Shown one piece after another: positions 25,554 through 35,323 of a DNA stretch of 64,000 bases. This stretch comes from Cecembia rubra (GTDB lineage: Bacteria; Bacteroidota; Bacteroidia; Cytophagales; Cyclobacteriaceae), in NCBI RefSeq assembly GCF_003014575.1, contig NZ_PYGF01000004.1, positions 224,556 through 288,555 on the forward strand, given 5' to 3'. Made by a program: the position numbers and the translations under genes. Position 1 is the stretch's first letter. Each line of letters opens with the position of its first letter. The notes beneath the pieces were generated by a model. The model was not told the DNA's origin. It searched no databases and saw only the letters and a list, made by a program, of their open reading frames with translations.

Positions 25554-28067
25554 TTAATTATTATTCATATTGGCAGCCCCGTTGCTTTCTCCACCTTCTT
25601 TTATGTCATCATTGGTAACACCCCTTCTTTTTCTTCTGGAAGGCTCCATACTCAATTTTCCGATACGGTAATTGAAATTGATTTTAAAGTTCATATTTCT
25701 CATGCCCATGACACTTTGCTGCATGATAGTCGGAGTGCTCAATTCACTTCTGATCCTGAATTCTGTGGTGAAGAAATTCTCAGCACCAAATCCAATGCTA
25801 CCCCTTTTTTCATTGAATTGCTTATTGAGGTTCAGACTGTACATCCCAAATCCACCAGCAAAACCCTGCAATTGAACCTGTCTACCTCTTGCAAAACTGA
25901 ATGCCTGTAACTGCCAGTTGTTTGGAAGCGAATAATTGGCAAACAACCTACCGCTCAACACAAAACCCTGGTTACTTGCCGCATATAAAGGATCCGACAA
26001 TCCATTATTCAAATCAGCAAAATAACCATCAATACTTCCGTTCAGGGAGAATTTTCCTGAAAGATTGATATTGGAGAATATTGAGAATCCATAAGCTCTT
26101 TCCTGTCCTATGTTCTCAAATGTAGTGAAAATCACATCATCATCCATTACTGTTCTTACCGGTTGAATAGAACCGGTAGTATTCCTGAAATAGGTGGTAA
26201 AATTGATGGTCATTCCCTTGGTAAAGGTGCTATAGGACAACTCATAATTGTCTGTCAATTCAGGGTCCAACAATGGATTTCCTTGAGAAATCTGTTGTGG
26301 GTTCGCCGCGTTGATATTTGGGTTAAGGAAGTTGAGGAACGGCCTTTGCACCCTTCTGTTGAAAGCAGCTTTGATCATGTTGCCATTACTTAATTTCCGG
26401 CTCAAGTTTAAACTTGGCACAAATAGACCATAGGAAGGTATCTCGGTATCAAGTTCAGAATTTCTGAAATCTGCTGTAATAGCTGTGTATTCATACCTTA
26501 ACCCTCCTTTGAAAGAGTAGTTCTTCAAGAAACTGCTCGTATAAGAAGCATAAGCAGCTGTTACATTTTGGTCATAGCTGAACTCATTGGAGAAGGCAGT
26601 GTCATCAATCTGCACAAATTCTCCATCTGTACCCTGACCAATAAAGTATGCGAAATCACTTTCAGCTCTTCTAAGAATATTCTTCGCACCATACTCAAGG
26701 ATTTTACCTTTAGCTATTGGGTTGACATAATCCAATTGAACTGTAAACTCCCTATTCCTGCCCAGGTTATTATTTTTTATCCTGCTGGCTACATCCTCAA
26801 ATGTTCCATTGTAGATGCTGTTCACAAAATCATTGGTCAGGTTATTCTGGCTGAAAAGGGAAGAAATACTGAATTCTTTCATTGGCTTTTCATACGTCTT
26901 GGTATAGTTGAAGTTGACATCCACATTGTTGTTGAGATTTCGGATATCCACATCTCTTAATATCGATGTCAATAATTGGTCCTCTAAATAGGTATCAGTC
27001 AAAAGGCCATCCTGCTTGTTGTTCATATTCCTGAGACCAAAGCTCACAGAAGCAGTCAGAAAGTTATACTTATCGATATCATAATCCCATCCGAGGTTAT
27101 ACCTTCCAAACATCATGTTGCTTCTGGTGTCAGCAGACTGCAAAATATTGAGGGTAGTTCCATCGGCATTCGTTACCATTTGGTTGTTATCGAATGATCC
27201 AATGATATTATATCCTGCCCTTCCAAAGCCTCCTAAAGTCCAGCCCATTTTGCCCTGCTTCAAGTTGGCATTAAGGCCCAGGTTTGAGCCCCTGAGACCT
27301 GCACTACTGTTGATGTTCAAAGTGGCACCCTGAAGGTTGTTTTTCTTGGTTACGATATTAATGACTCCACCTGTTCCTTCCGCGTCATATTTTGCAGATG
27401 GGGAAGTAATTACTTCTATTGATTTGATTTCTTCTGCGGGGATCTGTTTTAAAGCATCAGCCACATTGGATGCTACAATGGCAGATTGTTTGCCATTGAT
27501 AAGTACAAGGATGTTGGAACTTCCTCGCATGGACACATTCCCGTCCATATCCACTGAAAGCATTGGTACCCTTCTCATTACATCAGTAGCATCCCCTCCA
27601 ATTAAGGTTTTGTCGTTTTCAGCATTATAAATGGTTCTATCCACCTTTTCCTCAATCAGGTCACGCTGTCCCATTACAGTCACTTCTTGCAGGGCCACTG
27701 CCTCTGTGGAAAGACTGATGCTTCCAAGTTCAATGGTGGGTTTATCCGGTCCGATGCTAATGGCAGGAGAATTAAAAGATTCAAATCCCATAAAACTGAT
27801 CTGTACCTGATAAGTCCCTTCTCCAAAATTGGCTATCACAAATTCACCCCCAAAATCCGCAACTGCTCCTGCTACATTCTTACCAGTTTCGGCATCTATC
27901 AAAGCAACTGCTGCATAAGGAATAGGCTCTTCCTTTCCTTTTTCAATAACTTTTCCTGAAATCCTATATTTTGGCTTGTCATTGACCTGACTTTGTGCCT
28001 GAATTGGCTGTATAGCCAACAAAAAAATTATCATCAGAAAAGGTAATAATTGGTTTAAAATTTTCAT
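25554..28067 (-). CDS. TonB-dependent receptor, outer-membrane beta-barrel family
   Basis: An 837-residue protein of the PF14905-like barrel family. The ATG at 28067 gives a signal peptide MKILNQLLPFLMIIFLLAIQ ending IQAQ; frames that reach 28307 are spurious. A CarboxypepD_reg-like domain (about 30-110; EEPIPYAAVALIDAETGK) is followed by a plug with GGDATDVMRRVPMLSVDMDGNV and SSNILVLINGK, a ITSPSAKYDAEGTGGVINIVTKK turn, and a long barrel. The C-terminal tail is Asn-rich. The ligand is not evident. It is divergent from the LytS/LytTR pair, which may regulate it. Confidence 0.92.
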   Translation of the reverse strand: MKILNQLLPFLMIIFLLAIQPIQAQSQVNDKPKYRISGKVIEKGKEEPIPYAAVALIDAETGKNVAGAVADFGGEFVIANFGEGTYQVQISFMGFESFNSPAISIGPDKPTIELGSISLSTEAVALQEVTVMGQRDLIEEKVDRTIYNAENDKTLIGGDATDVMRRVPMLSVDMDGNVSMRGSSNILVLINGKQSAIVASNVADALKQIPAEEIKSIEVITSPSAKYDAEGTGGVINIVTKKNNLQGATLNINSSAGLRGSNLGLNANLKQGKMGWTLGGFGRAGYNIIGSFDNNQMVTNADGTTLNILQSADTRSNMMFGRYNLGWDYDIDKYNFLTASVSFGLRNMNNKQDGLLTDTYLEDQLLTSILRDVDIRNLNNNVDVNFNYTKTYEKPMKEFSISSLFSQNNLTNDFVNSIYNGTFEDVASRIKNNNLGRNREFTVQLDYVNPIAKGKILEYGAKNILRRAESDFAYFIGQGTDGEFVQIDDTAFSNEFSYDQNVTAAYASYTSSFLKNYSFKGGLRYEYTAITADFRNSELDTEIPSYGLFVPSLNLSRKLSNGNMIKAAFNRRVQRPFLNFLNPNINAANPQQISQGNPLLDPELTDNYELSYSTFTKGMTINFTTYFRNTTGSIQPVRTVMDDDVIFTTFENIGQERAYGFSIFSNINLSGKFSLNGSIDGYFADLNNGLSDPLYAASNQGFVLSGRLFANYSLPNNWQLQAFSFARGRQVQLQGFAGGFGMYSLNLNKQFNEKRGSIGFGAENFFTTEFRIRSELSTPTIMQQSVMGMRNMNFKINFNYRIGKLSMEPSRRKRRGVTNDDIKEGGESNGAANMNNN

Positions 28068-28320
28068 TGTATTTGATGTGGATAGTTTACAGCAACAAAG
28101 GAATAAGGAAGTAAAATCAAAAAAAAACAGAATAGACCGTATGGGATATTTCATCGACAAATGGTGAAAAACTACTGATGAAAGCAATTTCCCTTTCTTG
28201 ATCTCCTGCTTCATCCTACATTTCTGATGATTCGTCGGCTGAAACCTGAATTTGGCAGATTGCATAAATAATGCAGGAATATTTGTTTTAGTTTTACTGA
28301 AAATCACCTACTTTAAATCA

Positions 28321-29394
28321 ATGGAAACCAGCGGACTCAAAAAAAACATTACCATTCTGATCCATATTTTGGCATGGATGGTCATTGGCCTGGTATTATT
28401 TGTATTATCCCCCCTGTCAGCTGGTGTAGGGAGGCCGATTGAATTTTGGATCAAGCAGGGAATCATGTTTTCATTTTTAATTGGTATTTTTTATTTCAAT
28501 TACCTGTACCTGATCCAAAACACCCTATTCAAAAATAAAACTCCACTTTTTCTAGTCATTAATCTGATTACCGGAATAGTTTATGTTGGTGTTTTGGTAC
28601 TTTATGATGACTTGGTGGGAATGGCTGAAATCATGCACAGGACTTTTAGACCTAATGTCCCATTTGTGCCCCGGCCAAGAAATTACTACTGGGATGTATC
28701 CAATCTGTTGATTTTCTATATGTCCACTGGAATCAGCACTAGCATAGCAGCCGTTCAAAAGTGGCAGGAAGATGACAAAGTTCGTCTTAAATTGGAAAAA
28801 GAGAGAACCAATTCCGAGCTATCCTACCTGAAGGCCCAAATCAACCCTCATTTTTTCTTCAATACATTAAACAACATCTATTCCTTGACCAACATAGATG
28901 TAGATAAAGCAAAAACTGCATTGCTCAAACTCTCAAGAATGATGCGGTATGTACTTTATGAAACAGAAAAAAACCAAACCCTACTTTCCAAGGAATTGGA
29001 TTTTATCCATGATTTTATTGAGCTGATGCAAATGAGGCTGACCAAAAAGGTGAAATTAGATATTCAGCTACCAGAAAAAGTGGAAGAAGCAGAAATCGCT
29101 CCCATGTTATTACTCCCCTTTATTGAAAACTGCTTTAAGCATGGCATCAGTTCCCAGCAAGAAAGTAATATTATGATCCACTTGGAAAAAACAGGTAATG
29201 AATTACACTTGGAAACCAAAAATCACATTTTTAAGTCAAGCGAAAATACTCCTGAAGGTGAGGCTAGCGGAATAGGCCTGATCAACACACAAAGGAGATT
29301 AGATCTATTGTACCCTGGCAAATATGCTCTGACCATTGATAAAATCAATCCTGAAAATGAATACAGAGTTCACTTAATTCTGAAAATAAAATGA
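28321..29394 (+). CDS. LytS/YehU-family sensor histidine kinase
   Basis: A 357-residue membrane kinase. Four hydrophobic N-terminal segments (about 10-150) form the sensor region; a short coiled segment leads into His_kinase (PF06580-type) with LKAQINPHFFFNTLNNIYS, the His as phospho-acceptor. The HATPase_c has the N-box PFIENCFKHGI and the G-box GIGLINTQRRLDLLYPG. It should phosphorylate the LytTR regulator immediately downstream (ATGA overlap). The start is ATG 28321; a longer frame from 28252 lacks support. It is a classic LytS/LytR pair, here next to a TonB barrel gene in the opposite direction. Confidence 0.95.
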   Translation: METSGLKKNITILIHILAWMVIGLVLFVLSPLSAGVGRPIEFWIKQGIMFSFLIGIFYFNYLYLIQNTLFKNKTPLFLVINLITGIVYVGVLVLYDDLVGMAEIMHRTFRPNVPFVPRPRNYYWDVSNLLIFYMSTGISTSIAAVQKWQEDDKVRLKLEKERTNSELSYLKAQINPHFFFNTLNNIYSLTNIDVDKAKTALLKLSRMMRYVLYETEKNQTLLSKELDFIHDFIELMQMRLTKKVKLDIQLPEKVEEAEIAPMLLLPFIENCFKHGISSQQESNIMIHLEKTGNELHLETKNHIFKSSENTPEGEASGIGLINTQRRLDLLYPGKYALTIDKINPENEYRVHLILKIK

Positions 29395-30131
29395 AAATCA
29401 GGTGTATTGCTGTAGATGACGAACCATTGGCCCTGGACCTTATCAGCAATTTTATTGAAAGGACCTCATTTCTTTCCCTGGAAGCCAAATTTGATAATGC
29501 CATAGAAGCATTGGGCCATCTTAATCAGCATGAAATCGATTTGGTATTTTTGGATATTCAAATGCCGGATTTGTCCGGAATGGAACTTGCAAGAATCATT
29601 GACGGGAAAAGAAACCCTGCCACACCAAGAATTATTTTCACCACCGCCTACAATCAGTTTGCAGTTGAAGGATATAAAGTAGATGCACTTGATTATTTGC
29701 TCAAGCCTTTCAGTTATGAAGAGTTTTTAAAAGCCTCTACAAAAGCTTATCGGTTTTTTGATCAGCAAAAAAGACAAAACACAGAGAAGATTGGTCAGGA
29801 AGTCAACTCTGATTATATATTTCTAAAGGTAGAGTACCAGTTGGTAAAGGTGATGCTTCAGGAAATCACGCATATTGAAGCCTATAAAGATTATGTAAAA
29901 GTCTATCTGATAAATAAAAAAAATCCCCTCCTTTCCCTCACCAGTATGAAAAACATGGAGGAATTGCTTCCCAAGGAAAAATTTATGAGGGTACACCGGT
30001 CATTTATTATCAATCTCGACCATATTGACTCCGTAGCAAGAAATATCATCCATATAGGTGAGCATCAAATTGCTGTAAGTGACAATTATAAAGATGCTTT
30101 TGCAAACTTCCTCGGCAAATGGCTTGGCTAA
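29391..30131 (+). CDS. LytTR-family response regulator
   Basis: A 246-residue response regulator. The REC domain (1-125) has DDEP at 9-12, phospho-acceptor Asp55 in LVFLDIQMPD, a Thr in the FTTAYNQFA stretch and Lys in YLLKPF. The C-terminal LytTR DNA-binding domain runs about 140-245 with HIEAYKDYVKVYL, MKNMEELLPKEKFMRVHRSFI and a final HIGEHQIAVSDNYK. It binds direct repeats upstream of its targets; the promoter between 28068 and 28320 is the obvious candidate. The ATG overlaps the kinase stop by ATGA. Confidence 0.96.
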   Translation: MKIRCIAVDDEPLALDLISNFIERTSFLSLEAKFDNAIEALGHLNQHEIDLVFLDIQMPDLSGMELARIIDGKRNPATPRIIFTTAYNQFAVEGYKVDALDYLLKPFSYEEFLKASTKAYRFFDQQKRQNTEKIGQEVNSDYIFLKVEYQLVKVMLQEITHIEAYKDYVKVYLINKKNPLLSLTSMKNMEELLPKEKFMRVHRSFIINLDHIDSVARNIIHIGEHQIAVSDNYKDAFANFLGKWLG

Positions 30132-30292
30132 TTTTTTTGAAATTTATCATTGGTATTTCCTACTTTCTCTTCTACAAAATTCCATTTCCAATAAGGTTCT
30201 GCCTGCAAAAGGAAATGAAATTCCGAACATTTTTTTTATTTTAGACGTAGCTTAAAGTATACAAATTCAATATTGAAAGATTTTCTGCATAT

Positions 30293-30769
30293 ATGACAGA
30301 AGAACAAAAAGGCTATATGAAAATGGCCATTGAAATTTCCAGAATTGGAATGCGTGCTGGCAAAGGTGGTCCATTTGGATGCGTGATTGTTAAAGATGGA
30401 AATATAATCGGATCGGGGTCCAACTCTGTTTTATCGACTAATGACCCCACCGCCCATGCTGAAATTGTGGCTATCCGAGAAGCATGCAAAACCCTTGGGG
30501 ACTTCCAGCTTGAAGGATGTGAACTCTACACTTCATGCGAACCATGCCCTATGTGTCTCGGCGCTATTTATTGGGCAAGGCCGGCCCGAGTCTTCTATGC
30601 CAACACAAAAAAAGATGCAGCAGAAGCTGGTTTTGATGACCAATTCATCTATGAAGAACTCCAACTTCCTTACAACTTAAGAAAAATCCCCTTTGAACAG
30701 GGAATGCAAGAATCTGCCAAAGAAGTGTTCCAGGAATGGATTTTGAAGGAAGACAAAACCTTGTATTAA
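30293..30769 (+). CDS. Nucleoside/guanine deaminase, CDA fold
   Basis: A 158-residue cytoplasmic zinc deaminase. Zinc ligands and catalytic Glu are PTAHAEIVAIREAC (His55, Glu57) and SCEPCPMCLGAIYW (Cys85, Cys88). The C-terminal segment, PYNLRKIPFEQGMQESAKEVF, lengthens the fold as in the bacterial guanine deaminases (GuaD), whose termini end in ...DKTLY or similar. Purine salvage, converting guanine to xanthine, is the most probable role; a tRNA adenosine deaminase (TadA) cannot be fully excluded but TadA is usually shorter and has different C-terminal helices. It is followed closely by a lipoprotein gene. Confidence 0.88.
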   Translation: MTEEQKGYMKMAIEISRIGMRAGKGGPFGCVIVKDGNIIGSGSNSVLSTNDPTAHAEIVAIREACKTLGDFQLEGCELYTSCEPCPMCLGAIYWARPARVFYANTKKDAAEAGFDDQFIYEELQLPYNLRKIPFEQGMQESAKEVFQEWILKEDKTLY

Positions 30770-30786
30770 CCAAAAATAAAAATACC

Positions 30787-31317
30787 ATGAAAAAGGCAAT
30801 CATTTTTATTGGAACGATTATCATTTTGACTTCCTGCTCCAAGGAAAAAAGTGTGGAAGAACGCTATCTCTATGAAGTGGATAAAGTAGTGGATATAGAG
30901 ACCGGTGATGAATATATCATGGAGGAAGAAAATGAAATCATTGTGGTCCATACAGATGGAAGTAAAGAAATCATTCCCATTGAAGAAGCTCCGTTTTACG
31001 GAAGTACTTTGTCAGAGGATTATCTCCGCTATTTAGAAGAAAAAATGAGAGAGCGTAAAGATAAACTCTTGGAAGAAAAGAAAAATGAAATCAAGGCCAT
31101 GAGAAGATCCCGTTATGCATCTATTTCTGATGAAGAATTGCTGAAACAATTCCAGAAAGGACATCAGGAAGGAATTGAAATGAGCCGACAGATGGATATG
31201 ATAGCTGAATTAATAGAAAGAGGAGTAGTTTCATCAGAGGAAGCCCCTGACTTATTGGAAATATCCCCTGAACTTATAGACTTTGAAATAGAAATTGAAA
31301 AACCTATTGATAACTAA
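30787..31317 (+). CDS. Lipoprotein with coiled-coil region
   Basis: A 176-residue lipoprotein; the ATG at 30787 gives MKKAIIFIGTIIILTSC with Cys17. Residues about 25-70 repeat short beta elements (VDIETGDEYIMEEENEIIVV), then a long helix rich in Glu/Lys/Arg (YLEEKMRERKDKLLEEKKNEI) extends over 90 residues. No family recognised. It begins 17 bp after the deaminase gene and ends before a strong terminator, so the two form a small operon, though their link is unknown. A sequence in the preceding frame (30736) is an out-of-frame extension. Confidence 0.7.
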   Translation: MKKAIIFIGTIIILTSCSKEKSVEERYLYEVDKVVDIETGDEYIMEEENEIIVVHTDGSKEIIPIEEAPFYGSTLSEDYLRYLEEKMRERKDKLLEEKKNEIKAMRRSRYASISDEELLKQFQKGHQEGIEMSRQMDMIAELIERGVVSSEEAPDLLEISPELIDFEIEIEKPIDN

Positions 31318-31343
31318 ATCCCGGGCATCAGCTAAATACAGAA

Positions 31344-31377
31344 AAAAGGTTTTGGAATAGATCCAAAACCTTTTTTT
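31344..31377 (+). terminator. Terminator of the deaminase-lipoprotein unit
   Basis: AAAAAAGGTTTTGGA (ending 31355) pairs with TCCAAAACCTTTTTT (31362-31376), loop of six, with a U-tract at the 3' side. It lies about 30 bp after the lipoprotein stop. Confidence 0.85.
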
Positions 31378-31453
31378 AATGTGATGAAAATCACCTTTTG
31401 TGAAACATTTAACTGGTATTTTTAAATCAACAAAAAACAAAACCCATTTTACC

Positions 31454-32716
31454 ATGAGCCACTTCCAAATACTTATTATTGGGGGAGGAACAGCAGGTAT
31501 TACTGTTGCCGCCCAATTAAAAAGAAAAGATAAATCCCTTTCCGTCGGTTTGATTGAGCCATCCGAAACCCACTATTATCAGCCTGCCTGGACCTTGGTA
31601 GGGGCAGGAACTTTTGATTTTGAAAAAACGAAGAGAAAGGAAGCTGATTATATTCCTAAAGGAGTAGAATGGATTAAAGATCATGCAACGGGGTTTGAGC
31701 CTGAAAAAAACACAGTCCTTACAAAAAAATCAGGCAATTTCACTTACGATTACCTTATCGTAGCCCCTGGCCTAGTGATGAATTACGATCTTTTACCAGG
31801 CTTAAAAGAAGCAATGGAAACGGATTTTGTTGGATCGGTGTACACAGATCCGCAGAAATTCTGGAAAATCCTACAAAATTTCAAAGGGGGAAATGCTGTA
31901 TATACCCAACCGACTACACCAATCAAATGTGGTGGGGCCCCGCAGAAAATTATGTACCTTTCAGAACACTTTTTCAGAAAAAAAGGAATCAGAAAGGAGG
32001 CCAATGTCATATTCGCAACCCCGGGTACTGTCATTTTCGGGGTAAAGGAAATAGCAGAAACCCTGACCAAAATTATAAAGAGCAGAGGGATTTATTTTAA
32101 ACCCTTCTATGCACCAGTAAGAATTGATGGTCAGAAAAAAGAAATCACTTTCAAATATATTGCCCCTGATGTGGACAATTTGTCATCTGTAACAGATCCA
32201 AAACTTGGAGAATCTGTCACAGGAGATAAGGAAATCACCATCCAATATGATCTCCTCCACCTTGCTCCTCCACAGGAAGCGCCTGAATTTGTCAAAAAAT
32301 CATCTTTGGTCTATCAGGAAGGTCCAAATAAAGGTTGGCTGGAAGTGGATATCAACACCCTCCAACATTTAAGATTCCCAAATATATTTGGATTGGGTGA
32401 TGTCGTAGGCTTACCTACAGCCAAAACCGGCGCCGCAGTTAGAAAACAAGCTCCGGTCGTCGTAGGAAACATCCTCCATTTGATAAAAGAAAACAAATTG
32501 GCAAGTCCAATTTATGAAGGCTATTCTTCTTGCCCTCTGGTGACAGGATATGGCAAAATGGTCCTTGCGGAATTCAAATACAATAATGTCCGGGACAGTG
32601 ATCCCTTGATCTCAAAATTTGTGGATACCACTAAGGAACAATTCTCGATGTGGCTCCTAAAAAAATATGGCCTCCCTTTTATGTATTGGAACTTAATGCT
32701 AAGAGGTAAGGCATAA
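31454..32716 (+). CDS. Sulfide:quinone oxidoreductase, SQOR-type
   Basis: A 420-residue FAD enzyme oxidising sulfide to sulfane sulfur and reducing quinone. The N-terminal dinucleotide motif is LIIGGGTAGITVA; active-site Cys159 lies in TTPIKCGGAPQKIMYLSEHF and Cys360 in YSSCPLVTGYGKMV, matching the two redox Cys of eukaryotic and type II SQR. A FAD-binding GDVVGLPTAKTGAAV lies near the C-terminus. Peripheral on the inner membrane; the C-terminal helix (QFSMWLLKKYGLPFMYWN) likely anchors it. It is monocistronic, with a terminator 26 bp downstream. Detoxification fits better than sulfide-based growth, as no sulfur-oxidation cluster is present. Confidence 0.93.
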   Translation: MSHFQILIIGGGTAGITVAAQLKRKDKSLSVGLIEPSETHYYQPAWTLVGAGTFDFEKTKRKEADYIPKGVEWIKDHATGFEPEKNTVLTKKSGNFTYDYLIVAPGLVMNYDLLPGLKEAMETDFVGSVYTDPQKFWKILQNFKGGNAVYTQPTTPIKCGGAPQKIMYLSEHFFRKKGIRKEANVIFATPGTVIFGVKEIAETLTKIIKSRGIYFKPFYAPVRIDGQKKEITFKYIAPDVDNLSSVTDPKLGESVTGDKEITIQYDLLHLAPPQEAPEFVKKSSLVYQEGPNKGWLEVDINTLQHLRFPNIFGLGDVVGLPTAKTGAAVRKQAPVVVGNILHLIKENKLASPIYEGYSSCPLVTGYGKMVLAEFKYNNVRDSDPLISKFVDTTKEQFSMWLLKKYGLPFMYWNLMLRGKA

Positions 32717-32741
32717 GTCCTAAATCCAGCACAATGATCAG

Positions 32742-32778
32742 ACATCCCATCGTTCTCATGAACATGGGATGTTTTTTT
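32742..32778 (+). terminator. Terminator of the SQR gene
   Basis: Perfect 9-bp stem ACATCCCAT (32742-32750) / ATGGGATGT (32764-32772) with a T-run to 32778; 26 bp after the SQR stop. Confidence 0.9.
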
Positions 32779-32846
32779 ATTCCAATAGTGTAAATTCATA
32801 TCGAAAATCGCCAGCTTTTTAACTATTTGCTGTATATAACCCTATC

Positions 32847-35261
32847 ATGAGAATTTCTATTTTTCTTTGTTTTTATCTGACAACCTTCCATTCCTTCTCC
32901 CAAACTTTGGTAATCAAGGACTGGGAAAGCAAAAAGCCATTGGAATTTGTCACCGTTACAGATTTGGAAAGGAAAATTCTAGTAGTATCCAATGAAAAAG
33001 GTGAAGTGGATCTTAGTAGTTTCACTCCAATTGATAAATTAGAAATAAGGCTTTTTGGTTACCGAACCCTTACCAAGACCTATTCTCAGCTCCAAGTAGA
33101 AAATTTCACCCTGTATCTCAATCCAAGTGTGGTGAATCTCCAACAAGCAGTAGTATCTGCTACCAAATGGGAACAAAACAGGCAGGAAATCCCATCAAAA
33201 ATCACAAGCACCTCTAAGGCAAACCGCGAACTGCTCAATCCCCAGACAGCTGCTGATCTACTTGGGATTTCGGGAGATGTTTTTATCCAAAAAAGCCAAC
33301 AAGGAGGAGGAAGTCCTATGATCAGAGGATTTTCTACTAACCGTTTACTCTATTCTGTAGATGGGGTCAGAATGAACACAGCTATTTTCAGAAGTGGCAA
33401 TCTCCATAATGTTATCTCTCTGGATCCTTTTGCAATAGAGAATTTGGAAGTTTTTTTTGGCCCTGGATCTATTATTTATGGCAGTGATGCAATAGGAGCC
33501 GTGATGAGTTTCCAAACCCTCAATCCTGAATTAGTAGAAAATGAGAATAAGAAGGTAAAGGGCAGCATAACATTAAGGGGCAATACAGCAAACAATGAAA
33601 AAACAGGTCATGTGCATTTAAAATATGGAGGAAGGAATTGGGCCGGAGTAAGCAGTATTACCAGGAATGACTTTGGGGACCTGAGGATGGGCAGTAGAGG
33701 ACCTGAGGAATTCAAAAGACCAGTTATTATAGAAAGGGAAGATGGAATTGACCGGATTTCACCAAATCCCAACCCACTTATTCAGGTTCCAACAGGCTAT
33801 CAACAGACAAGTCTGATGCAAAAAATAAGGTATGTGCCCAAAGACCGATGGGATTTCCAATATGCTTTTCATTATTCTGAAACTTCCGATTTTCCCAGAT
33901 ATGACCGGCTGATCCGGTTTCGCCCAAATGGAATACCGCGTTCTGCAGAATGGTTTTACGGACCTCAAATCTGGATGATGAACCACTTTAAAGTGAGTCA
34001 TCGAAGCAATAGCAGATTTTTTGATCAAATGAACTTAAGCCTCTCGCATCAGAAGTTTGAGGAGAGCAGAGTTGACCGGAATTTCAATGACCCAATCCGA
34101 CGAACCAGAAATGAAAAAGTAGATGCATATGCGGTTAATCTGGACTTCTTGAAAGAATGGCCTGAAAAAGAAACTAAATTATTCTATGGAGCAGAACTTG
34201 TTTCCAACAAAGTAAACTCAAACGGAACAGAATTAGATATACTTACGGGAATCTCAAGCCGGTCAGCTTCAAGGTATCCCAACGCCAATTGGGGTTCCCA
34301 GGCATTGTACGCCAATTTCCAGCAACGACTTTCAACAAAATCTCTGATCCAATCCGGAATTAGATACAACAGATTCACTTTGGATGCAGATTTTTCCCAA
34401 AACCTGGAATTTTACCCCTTGCCTTTTTCCAAAAGTAAAAATGAAAAAGGTGCACTGAATGGAAGTCTGGGATGGGTCTATACGCCTCAGGAGACTTGGA
34501 TCTTTCATGTCAATGCCTCGACAGGATTCCGCGCACCCAATGTTGATGACATTGGAAAAGTTTTTGATTCTGAACCTGGAACTGTGCTGATCCCCAATCC
34601 CAATTTAAAAGCTGAATATGCATACAACTTGGAAGTGAATGCAGGCAAGATTATTTCAGAATCAATAATGTTGGACTTTACTACTTACTATACGAAACTT
34701 AACAATGCATTGGTCAGAAGGGAAGCTACTTTAAATGATAAGGACAGTATAATTTATGACGGAGAGTTAAGCCGGGTGCTCTCTCTTCAAAATGCAGCTT
34801 TTGTTGAAATAATTGGCATTCAGGCAGCATTGGAAGTTAAATTTGATAAAAATTGGACCTTTTCTTCAAAATTGAACATCCAGAAAGGCACCGAAGAACC
34901 TGAATATGGAACCAGGAGTCCCTCAAGGCATGCCCCTCCAACATTTGGTGTAAGCAGACTGGAATACAAAAATTCTAAACTCAGGGTGCAATTGTTCAGC
35001 GAATATGCCGGGGGATTCCGCTTTGACCAACTTCCTTTGGAAGAAAGAGGTAAGCCGGAATTATATGCTATTGACGAGAATGGCCGTCCATATAGTCCTT
35101 CCTGGGTTACCCTTAACTTGGTTTCTAAGTACCAGATCAACAACCTGTTTTTTCTGAGTGCCGGATTTGAAAATATTACAGATGTCAGATACCGTACATA
35201 TAGTTCAGGTGTGGCTGCTCCGGGCAGGAATTTTACGCTTTCTTTGACAGCTAATTTTTAG
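32847..35261 (+). CDS. TonB-dependent receptor, heme-receptor-like
   Basis: An 804-residue outer-membrane transporter with a signal peptide (about 1-19), a short CarboxypepD-like leader, and a plug with SPMIRGFSTNRLLYSVDGVRMN and NLHNVISLDP. The FRAPN and NPNL motifs in GFRAPNVDDIG and IPNPNLKAEYAYNLE are landmarks of the hemoglobin/heme receptor group (HmuR/HutA-like). The barrel is closed with LSLTANF at the C-terminus. The ligand is likely heme or a metal complex. It leads a run of plus-strand genes (DsrE-like, ZIP, DASS permease) with short gaps, and zinc or iron as co-cargo is possible. I could not test the conserved heme His. Confidence 0.88.
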   Translation: MRISIFLCFYLTTFHSFSQTLVIKDWESKKPLEFVTVTDLERKILVVSNEKGEVDLSSFTPIDKLEIRLFGYRTLTKTYSQLQVENFTLYLNPSVVNLQQAVVSATKWEQNRQEIPSKITSTSKANRELLNPQTAADLLGISGDVFIQKSQQGGGSPMIRGFSTNRLLYSVDGVRMNTAIFRSGNLHNVISLDPFAIENLEVFFGPGSIIYGSDAIGAVMSFQTLNPELVENENKKVKGSITLRGNTANNEKTGHVHLKYGGRNWAGVSSITRNDFGDLRMGSRGPEEFKRPVIIEREDGIDRISPNPNPLIQVPTGYQQTSLMQKIRYVPKDRWDFQYAFHYSETSDFPRYDRLIRFRPNGIPRSAEWFYGPQIWMMNHFKVSHRSNSRFFDQMNLSLSHQKFEESRVDRNFNDPIRRTRNEKVDAYAVNLDFLKEWPEKETKLFYGAELVSNKVNSNGTELDILTGISSRSASRYPNANWGSQALYANFQQRLSTKSLIQSGIRYNRFTLDADFSQNLEFYPLPFSKSKNEKGALNGSLGWVYTPQETWIFHVNASTGFRAPNVDDIGKVFDSEPGTVLIPNPNLKAEYAYNLEVNAGKIISESIMLDFTTYYTKLNNALVRREATLNDKDSIIYDGELSRVLSLQNAAFVEIIGIQAALEVKFDKNWTFSSKLNIQKGTEEPEYGTRSPSRHAPPTFGVSRLEYKNSKLRVQLFSEYAGGFRFDQLPLEERGKPELYAIDENGRPYSPSWVTLNLVSKYQINNLFFLSAGFENITDVRYRTYSSGVAAPGRNFTLSLTANF

Positions 35262-35323
35262 TACCTTAAGTGATTAATTCCGCTGCGATTCTCCAAAGTC
35301 TTAATAAACTTTCCAACAATAAT

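Noticed and set aside
25381-25560. Possible CRISPR-like or tandem repeat from two hairpins
   Set aside because: They are two unrelated terminators of convergent genes, with different stems.
28068-28307. 80-residue N-terminal extension of the TonB-type receptor
   Set aside because: The segment precedes a textbook signal peptide and would bury it; it is simply open sequence in the promoter region.
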